A stretch of 41,637 nucleotides of DNA from a virus: positions 1-41,637 of IMG/VR virus record IMGVR_UViG_3300038455_000031, one strand, 5' to 3'. Below, piece by piece: positions 33,930-41,236 of the stretch; the first letter of the stretch is position 1; each line of letters begins with the position of its first letter. The notes under the pieces were generated by a model that saw only the letters and a list, made by a program, of their open reading frames with translations, had not been told where the DNA came from and searched no databases. A program made the translations under genes and the position numbers.

Positions 33930-34271
33930 CCTTCTCATGACACAATGAGATGGAGTACGGAGGTGGAGAGGTGTGGAGACAGCACGCTATCGAGTTGTCG
34001 ATCAAACATTCGCCTAGGATAATATGGGTCTCGTTCATATACAATCGGTATCATTTCTCACTATACCCCCCGCATGAGCACAGCGTTTGTATTGCTTGCG
34101 TGTTGGCTGGTGAGATATTAAGTGAAAGAGAATATAATGTTGATACCGTTCATTCGCTTTCTATCACGTGCGTGTGAGATATTAAGTGAGCATAACAGCG
34201 TTGCAAAATATTCATTGGTATGATAAAAGAAAAAGATCTATATCATAATGCACGAAAGGATGGTGAGTTTC
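33930..34271 (+). other. Long leader of the early operon
   Basis: About 340 bases after the promoter with no convincing gene. It contains the direct repeat GTGAGATATTAAGTGA at 34110-34125 and 34174-34189. A 75-codon frame (33950-34177) has no ribosome site; a 28-codon frame starting ATG at 34138 ends at 34224. I count neither as a gene. Confidence 0.5.
34110..34189. repeat. 16-bp direct repeat in the early leader
   Basis: GTGAGATATTAAGTGA occurs at 34110-34125 and 34174-34189, 64 bases apart (about six helical turns), which would place two bound proteins on the same DNA face. Confidence 0.8.
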
Positions 34272-34424
34272 ATGTTAAGCATGCGGGAATGGCACTGCTT
34301 AGTTATGCGGGAGATCTACTTCTCCGAGGGCGCTGACGGGCCGTGCTCTCAATCTGTCGAAGCTGCTCTCAACGAACTATGGCGGATAGAACCGCTATTA
34401 CCACTGATCGAAGAAGGAGAATGA
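34272..34424 (+). CDS. 50-residue hypothetical protein
   Basis: A short frame from ATG 34272, MLSMREWHCLVMREIYFSEG..., ending EEGE just before the next gene. Upstream AAAGGA is twelve bases away. It overlaps none and its stop lies three bases before the next ATG. Function unknown. Confidence 0.6.
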   Translation: MLSMREWHCLVMREIYFSEGADGPCSQSVEAALNELWRIEPLLPLIEEGE

Positions 34425-34427
34425 GCG

Positions 34428-34661
34428 ATGCTTGATAAGACCGTGGATATCGCCCGGAACTTAGACCGCGTCATAGCGCGAATGAAACGGTTGGAGAACC
34501 GTCTACGTGACCGGCGCGCCAATGGGGAGGAGGTAGAACCGTGGGATGATATAATAAGAGGGTGGTATAAGCTAATAGCGCGTTGGGAGATGACTTTAGA
34601 GGAGGAAATAGCTAAAAATGCGGAGAAGGAAATAGCTAAATGCTTGAACAAGAAAGCCTAG
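34428..34661 (+). CDS. Coiled-coil-like hypothetical protein
   Basis: A 77-residue very charged helical protein (ARNLDRVIARMKRLENRLRDRRANGEEVEPWDD, then EEEIAKNAEKEIAKCLNKKA) with AAGGAG before ATG. Likely a coiled coil or helical bundle. It overlaps the next gene by 22 bases. Role unknown, in the early operon. Confidence 0.7.
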   Translation: MLDKTVDIARNLDRVIARMKRLENRLRDRRANGEEVEPWDDIIRGWYKLIARWEMTLEEEIAKNAEKEIAKCLNKKA

Positions 34662-34828
34662 AAAAGATCCAAGAAATGGGATGGCATGACGGGACGCATG
34701 GTCTCGCCATGCACTTTCCATATACTCGGGGCGTATTCCCCGATTTAGAGGACGCATACGACATGGCATATGTAGAAGGCCTTGCGATGCCCTATCGGTG
34801 GTTAGAATTAGGAGAGTTCGATCCTTAG
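34640..34828 (+). CDS. 62-residue hypothetical protein
   Basis: Start ATG lies inside the preceding gene behind GGAGAAGGAA. Mixed composition with EKIQEMGWHDGTHGLAMHFPYTRG and several aromatic residues. Not recognised. Confidence 0.65.
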   Translation: MLEQESLEKIQEMGWHDGTHGLAMHFPYTRGVFPDLEDAYDMAYVEGLAMPYRWLELGEFDP

Positions 34829-34838
34829 GAGGTGTCGA

Positions 34839-34955
34839 ATGTCGATGGCACTCATATTCCTTCTACTTATAATCGGCTTAGGTAGTTTTATCGTGATAGG
34901 AGTAATAGTCGTATTGTTAGATCGAGGAGCGAAGAGTGAAGATCATCGAACATAA
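34839..34955 (+). CDS. Small single-span membrane peptide
   Basis: A 38-residue frame with an AGGAGGT site. Residues about 4-27 (ALIFLLLIIGLGSFIVIGVIVVLL) are one membrane span, followed by a charged tail (DRGAKSEDHRT). Tiny early membrane peptides of this kind can alter the host envelope or exclude other phages; this one is unassigned. It overlaps the next gene start. Confidence 0.65.
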   Translation: MSMALIFLLLIIGLGSFIVIGVIVVLLDRGAKSEDHRT

Positions 34956-35268
34956 CGACCTAAGATTTGGGTGCTTCCTATGGTCGAGCGAAGGAGAGAC
35001 TGGCATAGACGGTCTATATGGTGAGTTAGACGCTAGTAACTGGGACATTCCAAGTCGTGTTTACGAGAAGCTTGGCGATGTGGTGAACGATACATTTGAG
35101 GGTATCGTTTTACTTGGATGGTTTGATCCGTATATCCTAAGCACTACGCATTGGTGGAACGACGAAAGAAATGATCGAACGTGGTGGATGGGAGAAGATG
35201 AAGAATGGTTTCTTCTGACATATACGAAGGAAGGTGGCAAGTGGCACGAAATTATCAGCGTAAAATGA
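34936..35268 (+). CDS. 110-residue hypothetical protein
   Basis: GTG start after GAGGAG. Acidic, aromatic-rich protein (WWNDERNDRTWWMGEDEEWF), with a stretch of strands near the start (LRFGCFLWSSEGETGIDGLYGE). Stop overlaps the next ATG (ATGA). Such acidic aromatic proteins can be DNA mimics that block host DNA-binding proteins, but this is only a suggestion. Confidence 0.7.
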   Translation: MKIIEHNDLRFGCFLWSSEGETGIDGLYGELDASNWDIPSRVYEKLGDVVNDTFEGIVLLGWFDPYILSTTHWWNDERNDRTWWMGEDEEWFLLTYTKEGGKWHEIISVK

Positions 35269-35417
35269 TGAATTTCTCACGTTATGCATGTAGTAGGCAT
35301 GATACGATCACGTACGAAGAACGCAAGATGATTGATGAATATATTGCGACTAAAGGCCCAACAGTTATCCCAGATAGTAGAAAGGTATTGGAGATCAGTC
35401 CAAAGGGGAGTTCGTAA
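35265..35417 (+). CDS. 50-residue small phage protein
   Basis: ATG overlaps the previous stop (ATGA). Sequence MMNFSRYACSRHDTITYEER then IDEYIATKGPTVIP resembles small phage proteins ending in a YI-x3-KG-x-T-x-IP pattern that I have seen in many early regions. No function known. Confidence 0.6.
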   Translation: MMNFSRYACSRHDTITYEERKMIDEYIATKGPTVIPDSRKVLEISPKGSS

Positions 35418-35421
35418 TCCG

Positions 35422-35778
35422 ATGGAATCCTTCTTCCTCTCCGAAATCATGAATGATGTGTGGGTCGTCGACAGCGCATACTGGAACTGTCCAGGACTGA
35501 TCCCGATATTAGGACTGATCCCGACATACCTCAACGTAGAAGACCCGCGAAGCGCTAAAGAACAGTTCGCGGAGAAATACGGATGGCGTCCAATGAAGGG
35601 TTTCACGCTCTCAGATGATGACGTTCTACACTATCCAGGCGATCCTGATCTACTTCCGAGGGCGTTCATAATACACAAGGACGATCTCATTATAGTGTAT
35701 GATTACGCTTGGGTGGTGATCATGGATATACGAACACGTGAATTCGACGTAACAAACATTTCGAAGGCGTGCAGCTAG
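35422..35778 (+). CDS. 118-residue hypothetical protein
   Basis: The ATG after GGGGAG is preferred; the frame extends upstream to 35332 but would overlap the previous gene. Sequence has MESFFLSEIMNDVWVVDSAYWNCPG and strands in the C-terminal half (FIIHKDDLIIVYDYAWVVIMDI). Not recognised. Confidence 0.7.
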   Translation: MESFFLSEIMNDVWVVDSAYWNCPGLIPILGLIPTYLNVEDPRSAKEQFAEKYGWRPMKGFTLSDDDVLHYPGDPDLLPRAFIIHKDDLIIVYDYAWVVIMDIRTREFDVTNISKACS

Positions 35779-35873
35779 ACCAGCCATTTTGCGATGAACT
35801 TGATGTTCTCGACAGTGACGATGCTTGGCTTGATGCCCCTGAAGCAGTGTTTGTCATTACGTATGTAGAATAG
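35769..35873 (+). CDS. Possible 34-residue acidic peptide
   Basis: A GTG-started frame between two genes, acidic (DELDVLDSDDAWLDAPEAVF). The ribosome site GAAGG is too close (one base) for good translation, so this is weak. It fills most of a 107-base gap. Confidence 0.3.
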   Translation: MQLDQPFCDELDVLDSDDAWLDAPEAVFVITYVE

Positions 35874-35885
35874 TCAAACGAGCGA

Positions 35886-36116
35886 ATGCCTCTTACTAAA
35901 CGACAGCGTGAGGCGCTATTCTGGTGGTCTAAAGGCAAGTCATGCTGGGATACGGGCAAAATCATTGGCCGTTCTGAGCATGTCTGCAACTACCACCGGC
36001 GAGCAATACGAGCCCGTTATCACTCATCGGTGATGGTGCAATGCTTGTTACGGGCTCTGAAGGCGGGGGATGTAACCATAGATGAACTGTTGGATGAGGA
36101 TCATGGTGATGAATGA
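35886..36116 (+). CDS. Single-domain LuxR/GerE-type HTH regulator
   Basis: A 76-residue protein that consists almost only of a LuxR-type helix-turn-helix: LTKRQREALFWWSKGKSCWDTGKIIGRSEHVCNYHRRAI, with the invariant Glu, Gly and His-like positions as in GerE. There is no sensor domain, so it would act constitutively as a DNA-binding early regulator. The ribosome site is not strong. Next gene overlaps by 14 bases. Confidence 0.78.
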   Translation: MPLTKRQREALFWWSKGKSCWDTGKIIGRSEHVCNYHRRAIRARYHSSVMVQCLLRALKAGDVTIDELLDEDHGDE

Positions 36117-36261
36117 TGAATACAAACAACTTATCGAAGCCCCGTTAGATCAATATGAACGGCGTATGCTTATTTATTTAGCACATCGTATTAACACATT
36201 GGAGCATCGCTTGACAGAAGAACGAGAAGGAGGTAAACTCGATGCCACTGAAAAAGGGTAG
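36103..36261 (+). CDS. 52-residue helical hypothetical protein
   Basis: Starts at ATG within the preceding gene's end (GAGGA close by); sequence MVMNDEYKQLIEAPLDQYERRMLIYLAHRINTLEHRL is helical. It ends 20 bases inside the next gene. Function unknown. Confidence 0.55.
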   Translation: MVMNDEYKQLIEAPLDQYERRMLIYLAHRINTLEHRLTEEREGGKLDATEKG

Positions 36262-36382
36262 TAGTCAAAAGGTCATTAGCCAAAACATCAGAACCGAGAT
36301 AGCAGCCGGCAAATCGCAAAAGCAGGCTATAGCGATTGCGATGAGCGTTGCTAGAAAGCATAAGAAGCGAAGAAAGAAGTGA
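36242..36382 (+). CDS. Small basic phage protein (MPLKKGSSQKVIS family)
   Basis: A 46-residue protein preceded by GAAGGAGG. MPLKKGSSQKVISQNIRTEI followed by GKSQKQAIAIAMSVARKHKK matches a widely distributed family of tiny phage proteins that I recognise by this phrase; DUF6496-type is my recollection. Basic and helical, probably nucleic-acid associated. Function not established. Confidence 0.85.
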   Translation: MPLKKGSSQKVISQNIRTEIAAGKSQKQAIAIAMSVARKHKKRRKK

Positions 36383-36384
36383 AG

Positions 36385-36582
36385 ATGAACAGACCGATGA
36401 CGGGGTTGGCGTTGGCGCTGTTACTGATGAGCACGGTTTCAGCCATGGCAACTGAAACCAGTTGTTACTACATCGGTGCGCGTATGCATTGTACGACTTA
36501 TAACAATAACTTATATCCAAGCTTACCACAGTATACTACTTGCTATTCTATAGGATCAAGGATACATTGCAGTACTTGGTGA
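36385..36582 (+). CDS. Secreted Cys-rich small protein with internal repeat
   Basis: A 65-residue protein with a clear signal peptide (LALALLLMSTVSAMA, cleavage near residue 20). The mature part holds a duplicated motif, CYYIGARMHCTTY and CYSIGSRIHCSTW, each with two cysteines 8 residues apart, which could form disulphides in the periplasm. The SD AGAAAG supports the ATG at 36385; a GTG six bases earlier is possible. An early secreted phage protein is unusual. Confidence 0.7.
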   Translation: MNRPMTGLALALLLMSTVSAMATETSCYYIGARMHCTTYNNNLYPSLPQYTTCYSIGSRIHCSTW

Positions 36583-36607
36583 AGGGATGATCCAATGGAG
36601 ACAGTAT

Positions 36608-36943
36608 ATGATCGTATACAAATGGAATGAGATGGAAATGCACGTTAGTGTACTAAACGAAGACGGCACCCGTAGTTGCTCCTACATCACCGGGGTTACG
36701 AAGACCGACATCGCAGCTACTGCTAAGTCTACGATAGATCGTCTAACGGAGGCTACTGGCCAAATACTTAGTATAGAGCTATACTTACATAATGAAGGTC
36801 CATACGTGTACATGGAGACAGCATCAGATATGCCTGGCGGTGATCTACTTATAAGGTTCGAAAACCCGTTACATGCAACACTTCTTATGCAGGCGATAGT
36901 CAACTATCTTTTAACACCTCCTGATGAAAAACCGTCCGTGTAA
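36608..36943 (+). CDS. 111-residue hypothetical protein
   Basis: The ATG at 36608 follows GGAG and is preferred to 36587. Strand-rich start (YKWNEMEMHVSVLNEDG) and helical end (HATLLMQAIVNYLLTPPDEKPS). The family is not recognised. Confidence 0.65.
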   Translation: MIVYKWNEMEMHVSVLNEDGTRSCSYITGVTKTDIAATAKSTIDRLTEATGQILSIELYLHNEGPYVYMETASDMPGGDLLIRFENPLHATLLMQAIVNYLLTPPDEKPSV

Positions 36944-36953
36944 CTAGACATAA

Positions 36954-36987
36954 TTGGGCGCATAGCTAAAGCAGGTTATGCGCCCAA
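36954..36987. repeat. 11-bp perfect hairpin between early genes
   Basis: TTGGGCGCATA and TATGCGCCCAA, loop of 12 bases, in the 62-base gap between two rightward genes. No T-run follows, so it is more probably an mRNA stability or processing element or a protein site than a terminator. Confidence 0.8.
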
Positions 36988-37005
36988 CGATGAGGTAGAA
37001 TAAAT

Positions 37006-37161
37006 ATGACGAACGAATGCGCGCTGAGCTTGTTGGAATCGATAATGGAGTTGATTTCAATTGTCGCTGAGACGGATGATAAAGACAAGAGGATGCTCCT
37101 TGCGAAGATTGTGATCGAGAAACTGAGTGCAGAGAAGCAGAAAAAGGCACGTGAAGAATGA
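37006..37161 (+). CDS. 51-residue helical protein
   Basis: Amphipathic helices (ALSLLESIMELISIVAE, LLAKIVIEKLSAEKQKKARE). GAGG about ten bases before ATG. The next gene's ATG overlaps its stop (ATGA). Unassigned. Confidence 0.6.
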   Translation: MTNECALSLLESIMELISIVAETDDKDKRMLLAKIVIEKLSAEKQKKAREE

Positions 37162-37349
37162 TATGCGATAACAATACCATATTCAAGGTATGGTATATAA
37201 TAGAAGGGGGTAATGGCGACGTGCAAACAATGTATTTCTCGACTTACGACGCTGCTACAAAGTTCCGCAGTGTTATAGCAAAACGGTCAATAACGCATGG
37301 AATGACGAAAATCACTGAACAAACGTTAGATACGCGGTCATGGGAGTAA
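37158..37349 (+). CDS. 63-residue hypothetical protein
   Basis: Coupled by ATGA to the preceding gene. A beta strand (IFKVWYIIEGG) and helix (DAATKFRSVIAKR). It overlaps the next start by ten bases. Unassigned. Confidence 0.65.
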   Translation: MICDNNTIFKVWYIIEGGNGDVQTMYFSTYDAATKFRSVIAKRSITHGMTKITEQTLDTRSWE

Positions 37350-37558
37350 CACCATTCACAGCGACGCCTAGGCATGAGGTATCGGCATACAGAGGAGTGA
37401 CGTATGAAATAATATGGAATACTGAATGTAAGTGTTACGATTGGATCGTTCATATAACGCGGAGGGTCACATTTCGTCGTATAGGATCGGCTAATACGTA
37501 TAAATCCGCGATCGCATCCGCACGGGAGGTAATTGATGCGGAGAAGAAAGCGGATTGA
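37340..37558 (+). CDS. 72-residue hypothetical protein
   Basis: Start ATG within the end of the preceding gene; the sequence YRGVTYEIIWNTECKCYDW then strands and a helix (SAIASAREVIDAEKK). A small compact alpha/beta protein of unknown function. Confidence 0.65.
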   Translation: MGVTPFTATPRHEVSAYRGVTYEIIWNTECKCYDWIVHITRRVTFRRIGSANTYKSAIASAREVIDAEKKAD

Positions 37559-37572
37559 AAGAGGAGGTAAGA

Positions 37573-37911
37573 ATGCCTCGGAACACATCATGGACAGACA
37601 TAAAAGTAGCACGACTACGTGCGTTATGGGGTACAACGACGACGACAGTGATTGCTGAGCGATTGGGCGTATCGGTGAATGCTGTTATGAGTAAAGCGCA
37701 TAGATTAGGATTGTGGAGAAGGAATAAAGAGGTAACATATGCGTACATCGTTTCAGTTTCGTTCAATCCTGAAGATTTCGCTGGTGACGTGCCGACGTGT
37801 GAGGATGTTCAAGATCTTGTAGCCTCAACGTGCCTAAGTAGTTGCCAAGGCGACGAAAAGTGGCAACGCATGATGCACCGCGTTGCCACGGTTACGATTA
37901 AACGGTGCTAA
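37573..37911 (+). CDS. GcrA-like / Myb-type HTH protein
   Basis: A 112-residue protein, ATG five bases after GAGGAGGT. Residues 4-45 contain WTDIKVARLRALWG, then AERLGVSVNAVMSKAHRLGL, the GcrA-type arrangement of Trp, Leu-rich helix and V-x-RNAV-x-KxHRLGL recognition helix, here with SVNAV-MSKAHRLG. Bacterial GcrA is an alphaproteobacterial cell-cycle co-activator that works with sigma70 at GANTC-methylated promoters; phages also carry related Myb-like HTH proteins. The rest, with three cysteines, is unknown. It could hijack host transcription. Confidence 0.75.
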   Translation: MPRNTSWTDIKVARLRALWGTTTTTVIAERLGVSVNAVMSKAHRLGLWRRNKEVTYAYIVSVSFNPEDFAGDVPTCEDVQDLVASTCLSSCQGDEKWQRMMHRVATVTIKRC

Positions 37912-37925
37912 AAAGGAACGAAGAT

Positions 37926-38126
37926 ATGTCATTCGATGGGTTATACCTCTATTGTGGCGGTAGGAAGGTTAACATCGATGATGCAGCAATGACGAAGGTG
38001 CCAGTGCAATTGGGACGCAGGCACCATCCACTACCATTCGACTTCGTGGCGAAGGCAGTAGTCAATTCGCTAACAACCACTTACAGGGAATGCGTCACCG
38101 GAGTTGTTGGTAAAACGAACGATTAA
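37926..38126 (+). CDS. 66-residue hypothetical protein
   Basis: ATG follows AAAAGGA. MSFDGLYLYCGGRKVNIDDAA then QLGRRHHPLPFDFVAKAVV. Basic to neutral, small, unassigned. Confidence 0.65.
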   Translation: MSFDGLYLYCGGRKVNIDDAAMTKVPVQLGRRHHPLPFDFVAKAVVNSLTTTYRECVTGVVGKTND

Positions 38127-38170
38127 GTTAACAGCGATGTTCGATATCGCGCTTTAGAAGGAAATCATAA

Positions 38171-38443
38171 ATGTCCGATGACACGCACTGTCATCGCGTG
38201 ACATTAGATGAGATGACGTTGGACGAACAGGTATCGTTCATAGCAGAACTACGACGAAGAAGGGAAACACTTGACATAGCGACACGTGCGATCCGTGGTA
38301 AGATTGATACCATGAAGCACGGGCCAATACGATCAGCGCATGACAGACAATTGGCGAAGTTGATGAGGGTGATCGAGAAGGTAGATAAGTACTTGACAGA
38401 AGCGTATGCGATGTTAGAAGATGTGTTTGGAATGAAGGTGTGA
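38171..38443 (+). CDS. Helical hypothetical protein
   Basis: A 90-residue highly charged protein (LDEQVSFIAELRRRRETLDIATRAIRGKIDTMKHG) with AGAAGGAAA site. Probably helical bundle or coiled coil; function unknown. A 242-codon frame on the other strand here is a shadow. Confidence 0.72.
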   Translation: MSDDTHCHRVTLDEMTLDEQVSFIAELRRRRETLDIATRAIRGKIDTMKHGPIRSAHDRQLAKLMRVIEKVDKYLTEAYAMLEDVFGMKV

Positions 38444-38475
38444 CTGATGACGAAGTGGTGGGATGATTGGATTTT

Positions 38476-38658
38476 ATGAAAATGAGTGATTACACTCGAT
38501 TGCGCCACGCACCAATGACCATCTGGTTGATAGCAGAGGGTACGCAACCGTTCGACGAAAATGACGATGAACGTGATATCGAATGGACCTCGGACAAAGG
38601 ACGACTGGCGGAATTCGCTGAGGGTTATGCAATCGTGAAATATGTGAAAGCAAGGTGA
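38476..38658 (+). CDS. 60-residue acidic hypothetical protein
   Basis: MKMSDYTRLRHAPMTIWLIAEG then a very acidic section (FDENDDERDIEWTSDKG). The ribosome site is weak and starts at 38467 (TTG), 38476 or 38482 are all possible. Precedes the nuclease gene. Confidence 0.55.
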   Translation: MKMSDYTRLRHAPMTIWLIAEGTQPFDENDDERDIEWTSDKGRLAEFAEGYAIVKYVKAR

Positions 38659-38663
38659 CGGGA

Positions 38664-39725
38664 ATGAAATATCATGTAACGCGTTGTACAATATCACCAA
38701 CGACGGATGATACGTTACCTTGGTATGATTATTCGACATTGAATGAAATAGATCAATGCAATAGAAAAGGAAGCCTACTTTATATAGCCAAGAAACAAAT
38801 GCCATTTGTCGATCGTGAGGTGGCATTGGAGGCGGGGACAGTTGTGCACGAATTCTGCGCAGCGTGGAATGGTTGGATGTTGCCACCACAAGCGTTAGAA
38901 TGCGTGTTTGGCACCACACGATTTGCGGAAATGCAAAATATATGCGAGCAATCGCCTGGCATCGACGATATTAATAGGCGATTGCTATTCGCATTATCGA
39001 CCATACATACGTCGGATTACTACGATGAGCCCAATAATGATCGAAGAACGATAAAAAATATTGAAGAGGTATGCAGACATTGGTCTATGCTTCAGACTAA
39101 GGAGCATGACATTGTTGCAGTAGAAATGCCATTCGACATGACAATATCAATCGAATATACCACCAGCAAATTGGTCCATGGTAGCAGGCCAATGCCTGTG
39201 ACGCACATGGAAAGTCGGGAGTTGACATTTCGCTATGTGGGACGTATTGACTTAGTGAAGTATAACGTTCATGGCGAACTACTTCCACTGGATTATAAGA
39301 CAACTGGATTGTATATAAACGAAACATATTGGATACAGCATCTGCTATCTCCACAGACCACTGGATATCAAATGGCGTTACGATGTTTATATCCGGATGG
39401 CGCTATAGCAAACTATGTGGAAGTAGAAGCACTACGAATTCCACTTATCAAATCTGGCACTACGCCATCAACAGAACGTAGGCCATTCGAACGAGGGCCA
39501 TCACATATCCAACACTTCCTTGACTTCTGCATACGCAACATAGAAATAGCACAGTGTTATGCATCCGAACCGTGGAATGCTCCAATGAGGCATTCACATT
39601 GTAATGCGTATATGAAGCCATGTCAGTTTGTGGAATTGTGCGTCAATCCAGTGGAAGAGGATAGAGAAAGTATAGTGAAAGAGCAGATGATTGACCGTAA
39701 TTGGGATCCATTGAGGAAGGAGTGA
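38664..39725 (+). CDS. PD-(D/E)XK nuclease with Fe-S cysteines (Cas4/RecB-like)
   Basis: A 353-residue protein. The nuclease core is in GRIDLVKY (Asp near 194) and LDYKTTG (Asp209, Lys211), followed by QTTGYQMAL. Cys32 in NEIDQCNRKG and C-terminal Cys313, Cys320 and Cys326, C-x6-C-x5-C, are laid out like a Cas4/AddB iron-sulphur cluster; Cys298 is extra. Together with the downstream Sak4-type ATPase and ssDNA-binding protein this is the classic phage recombination/replication set. ATG 38664 is chosen by AAGG spacing. Confidence 0.9.
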   Translation: MKYHVTRCTISPTTDDTLPWYDYSTLNEIDQCNRKGSLLYIAKKQMPFVDREVALEAGTVVHEFCAAWNGWMLPPQALECVFGTTRFAEMQNICEQSPGIDDINRRLLFALSTIHTSDYYDEPNNDRRTIKNIEEVCRHWSMLQTKEHDIVAVEMPFDMTISIEYTTSKLVHGSRPMPVTHMESRELTFRYVGRIDLVKYNVHGELLPLDYKTTGLYINETYWIQHLLSPQTTGYQMALRCLYPDGAIANYVEVEALRIPLIKSGTTPSTERRPFERGPSHIQHFLDFCIRNIEIAQCYASEPWNAPMRHSHCNAYMKPCQFVELCVNPVEEDRESIVKEQMIDRNWDPLRKE

Positions 39726-39730
39726 TTGTG

Positions 39731-39964
39731 ATGGATGAAAATGACGAGACATGGGTGCACGCAAGAATGTGCGTCATAGGCGTTGTACGCATGCTGTATT
39801 CCTCACAGCGCGATCGCATATTATGCCTGCTAGATTGTGCATTGTCAGAAGCGGTATCAAGCTTAGGAAGGGCTAATGCGTTGACGTTTATCGAAACTTG
39901 GTTGTTGGATACCGCCAGTAGTAAAGAGATATTGGATGCGGCGATCAAGGCGGGGAGGGAATAA
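39731..39964 (+). CDS. Helical hypothetical protein in recombination operon
   Basis: A 77-residue protein that follows AAGGAG by ten bases. Sequence with hydrophobic helices (MCVIGVVRMLYS, DRILCLLDCALSEAVSSLG). It is between the nuclease and the family gene below. Not recognised. Confidence 0.65.
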   Translation: MDENDETWVHARMCVIGVVRMLYSSQRDRILCLLDCALSEAVSSLGRANALTFIETWLLDTASSKEILDAAIKAGRE

Positions 39965-40028
39965 ATGTATTGCGGACGCTAGCAAAGTCACTGATGGAGC
40001 AATCAAATCTCATAAGGAGTAAGAGTTG

Positions 40029-40382
40029 ATGTCGATGAATGACTATACAGCGGACCTATACGCCATCTACTCATACAAACAGCGACTTGTGGCAAATACG
40101 AAATTTGATGACGATCGAGGAGTGATTGATACCGTGCTCAATTGGGACGGTAAACGTCCGTACGAGACTGGAATACGACACCCTGATTATGCAGAGGGAC
40201 GTTGGATAATCGTTGAGGCGTATAATACAAAGGAAGACGCACAGAAAGGACATGACGAGTGGGTCACTCGGATGACGAGTGATCAACGTCCTGAGAAACT
40301 GACAGATTGTAACAATAGCATCGAGCTTGCTTTCTATAAGGCGGTGATTAAATCGCTCGAAGACATGGTAACCAAATCGTGA
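40029..40382 (+). CDS. Hypothetical protein next to Sak4-like gene
   Basis: A 117-residue protein with AAGGAG eight bases before ATG. The core YETGIRHPDYAEGRWIIVEA and KEDAQKGHDEWVTRMT resemble a small conserved protein found in phage genomes; role unknown. Its stop overlaps the GTG start of the ATPase gene. Confidence 0.75.
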   Translation: MSMNDYTADLYAIYSYKQRLVANTKFDDDRGVIDTVLNWDGKRPYETGIRHPDYAEGRWIIVEAYNTKEDAQKGHDEWVTRMTSDQRPEKLTDCNNSIELAFYKAVIKSLEDMVTKS

Positions 40383-41233
40383 CGACGTTGCAGATAGCGG
40401 GACTACCTGTAGAGGAACTGACGCCTAAAGACTACCGCATAAACATGTTGGTATGGGGAGCAGGAGGAGTTGGCAAAACTGTATTACTTTGCACGGCACC
40501 GAAGCCAATCCTCGTTCTAATGTTCGATCCCGATGGAGAAGCGTCAATACTTCCTTCGCCAGACATTCACATAGTTCGAATGCACCAATTGCCTACGTCT
40601 GTAACGGCGCAGTTATCCAAGTTGGATGGAAGTATATACAAAGAGATATCGAGCACAATCGTGGAGAAAGGAATACAAACGTTAATATGCGATTCATTAA
40701 CTGAATTCGCATCACAGGCATTAATGCAAGGTGTTATTGTAACCAAAACAATGGCTAAGGGTGGAACAGCGCCAACAATCGAGGCCCCAGGAATGCAATC
40801 ATACGGAATACGTACGCGGTACATGGAATTGTTATTCCACAATCTATTGACTACAACCGCAAGAACCGGAACTCATTGTCTATTTACGGCGCATATAAAG
40901 AATAAGTATAAACGAGCGGATAAGATGGGCGATGAACCTGAACTTATAGGGCAAACCATCTCATTAGGTGGAGATTTGCCTACGAATGCCTTACGTTATC
41001 TATCTGAATGCTGGTATATGGATCGTCAGCCACGTACCGGACGTAGAACTATATATCTGGCTCCCACGCTAATTCCAGGAACGGCGCGTGAAATACAACC
41101 AATGAAGACTAGAATGTTTTCAGATAAATTGCGTAAATTCCTGTGGGACTACGATCAGGAGACAGGGATAGGGGCTACGTTAGATAAGTGGCATCAACAA
41201 TGGAAGAGGGAGGGAAAGATAAAGTCACCGTAA
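40379..41233 (+). CDS. RecA-fold ATPase, Sak4-like recombinase
   Basis: A 284-residue protein with Walker A GAGGVGKT (residues 27-34), LMFDPDGEAS, and Walker B LICDSLTEF (near 102), then GMQSYGIRTRYMELLFH and TGTHCLFTAHIKN. This fits the short single-domain RecA-like phage annealing/recombination proteins of Sak4 type (AAA_24-like). The GTG start overlaps the previous stop. Paired with an ssDNA-binding gene downstream, it presumably loads or anneals single strands. Confidence 0.87.
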   Translation: MTTLQIAGLPVEELTPKDYRINMLVWGAGGVGKTVLLCTAPKPILVLMFDPDGEASILPSPDIHIVRMHQLPTSVTAQLSKLDGSIYKEISSTIVEKGIQTLICDSLTEFASQALMQGVIVTKTMAKGGTAPTIEAPGMQSYGIRTRYMELLFHNLLTTTARTGTHCLFTAHIKNKYKRADKMGDEPELIGQTISLGGDLPTNALRYLSECWYMDRQPRTGRRTIYLAPTLIPGTAREIQPMKTRMFSDKLRKFLWDYDQETGIGATLDKWHQQWKREGKIKSP

Positions 41234-41236
41234 CAA

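Noticed and set aside
33950-34177. 75-codon frame just after the rightward early promoter
   Set aside because: No ribosome site; mixed composition; could be a leader but not enough to call.
38191-38919. 242-codon open frame on the minus strand
   Set aside because: Antisense to the helical protein gene and the nuclease start, no ribosome site, irregular composition.
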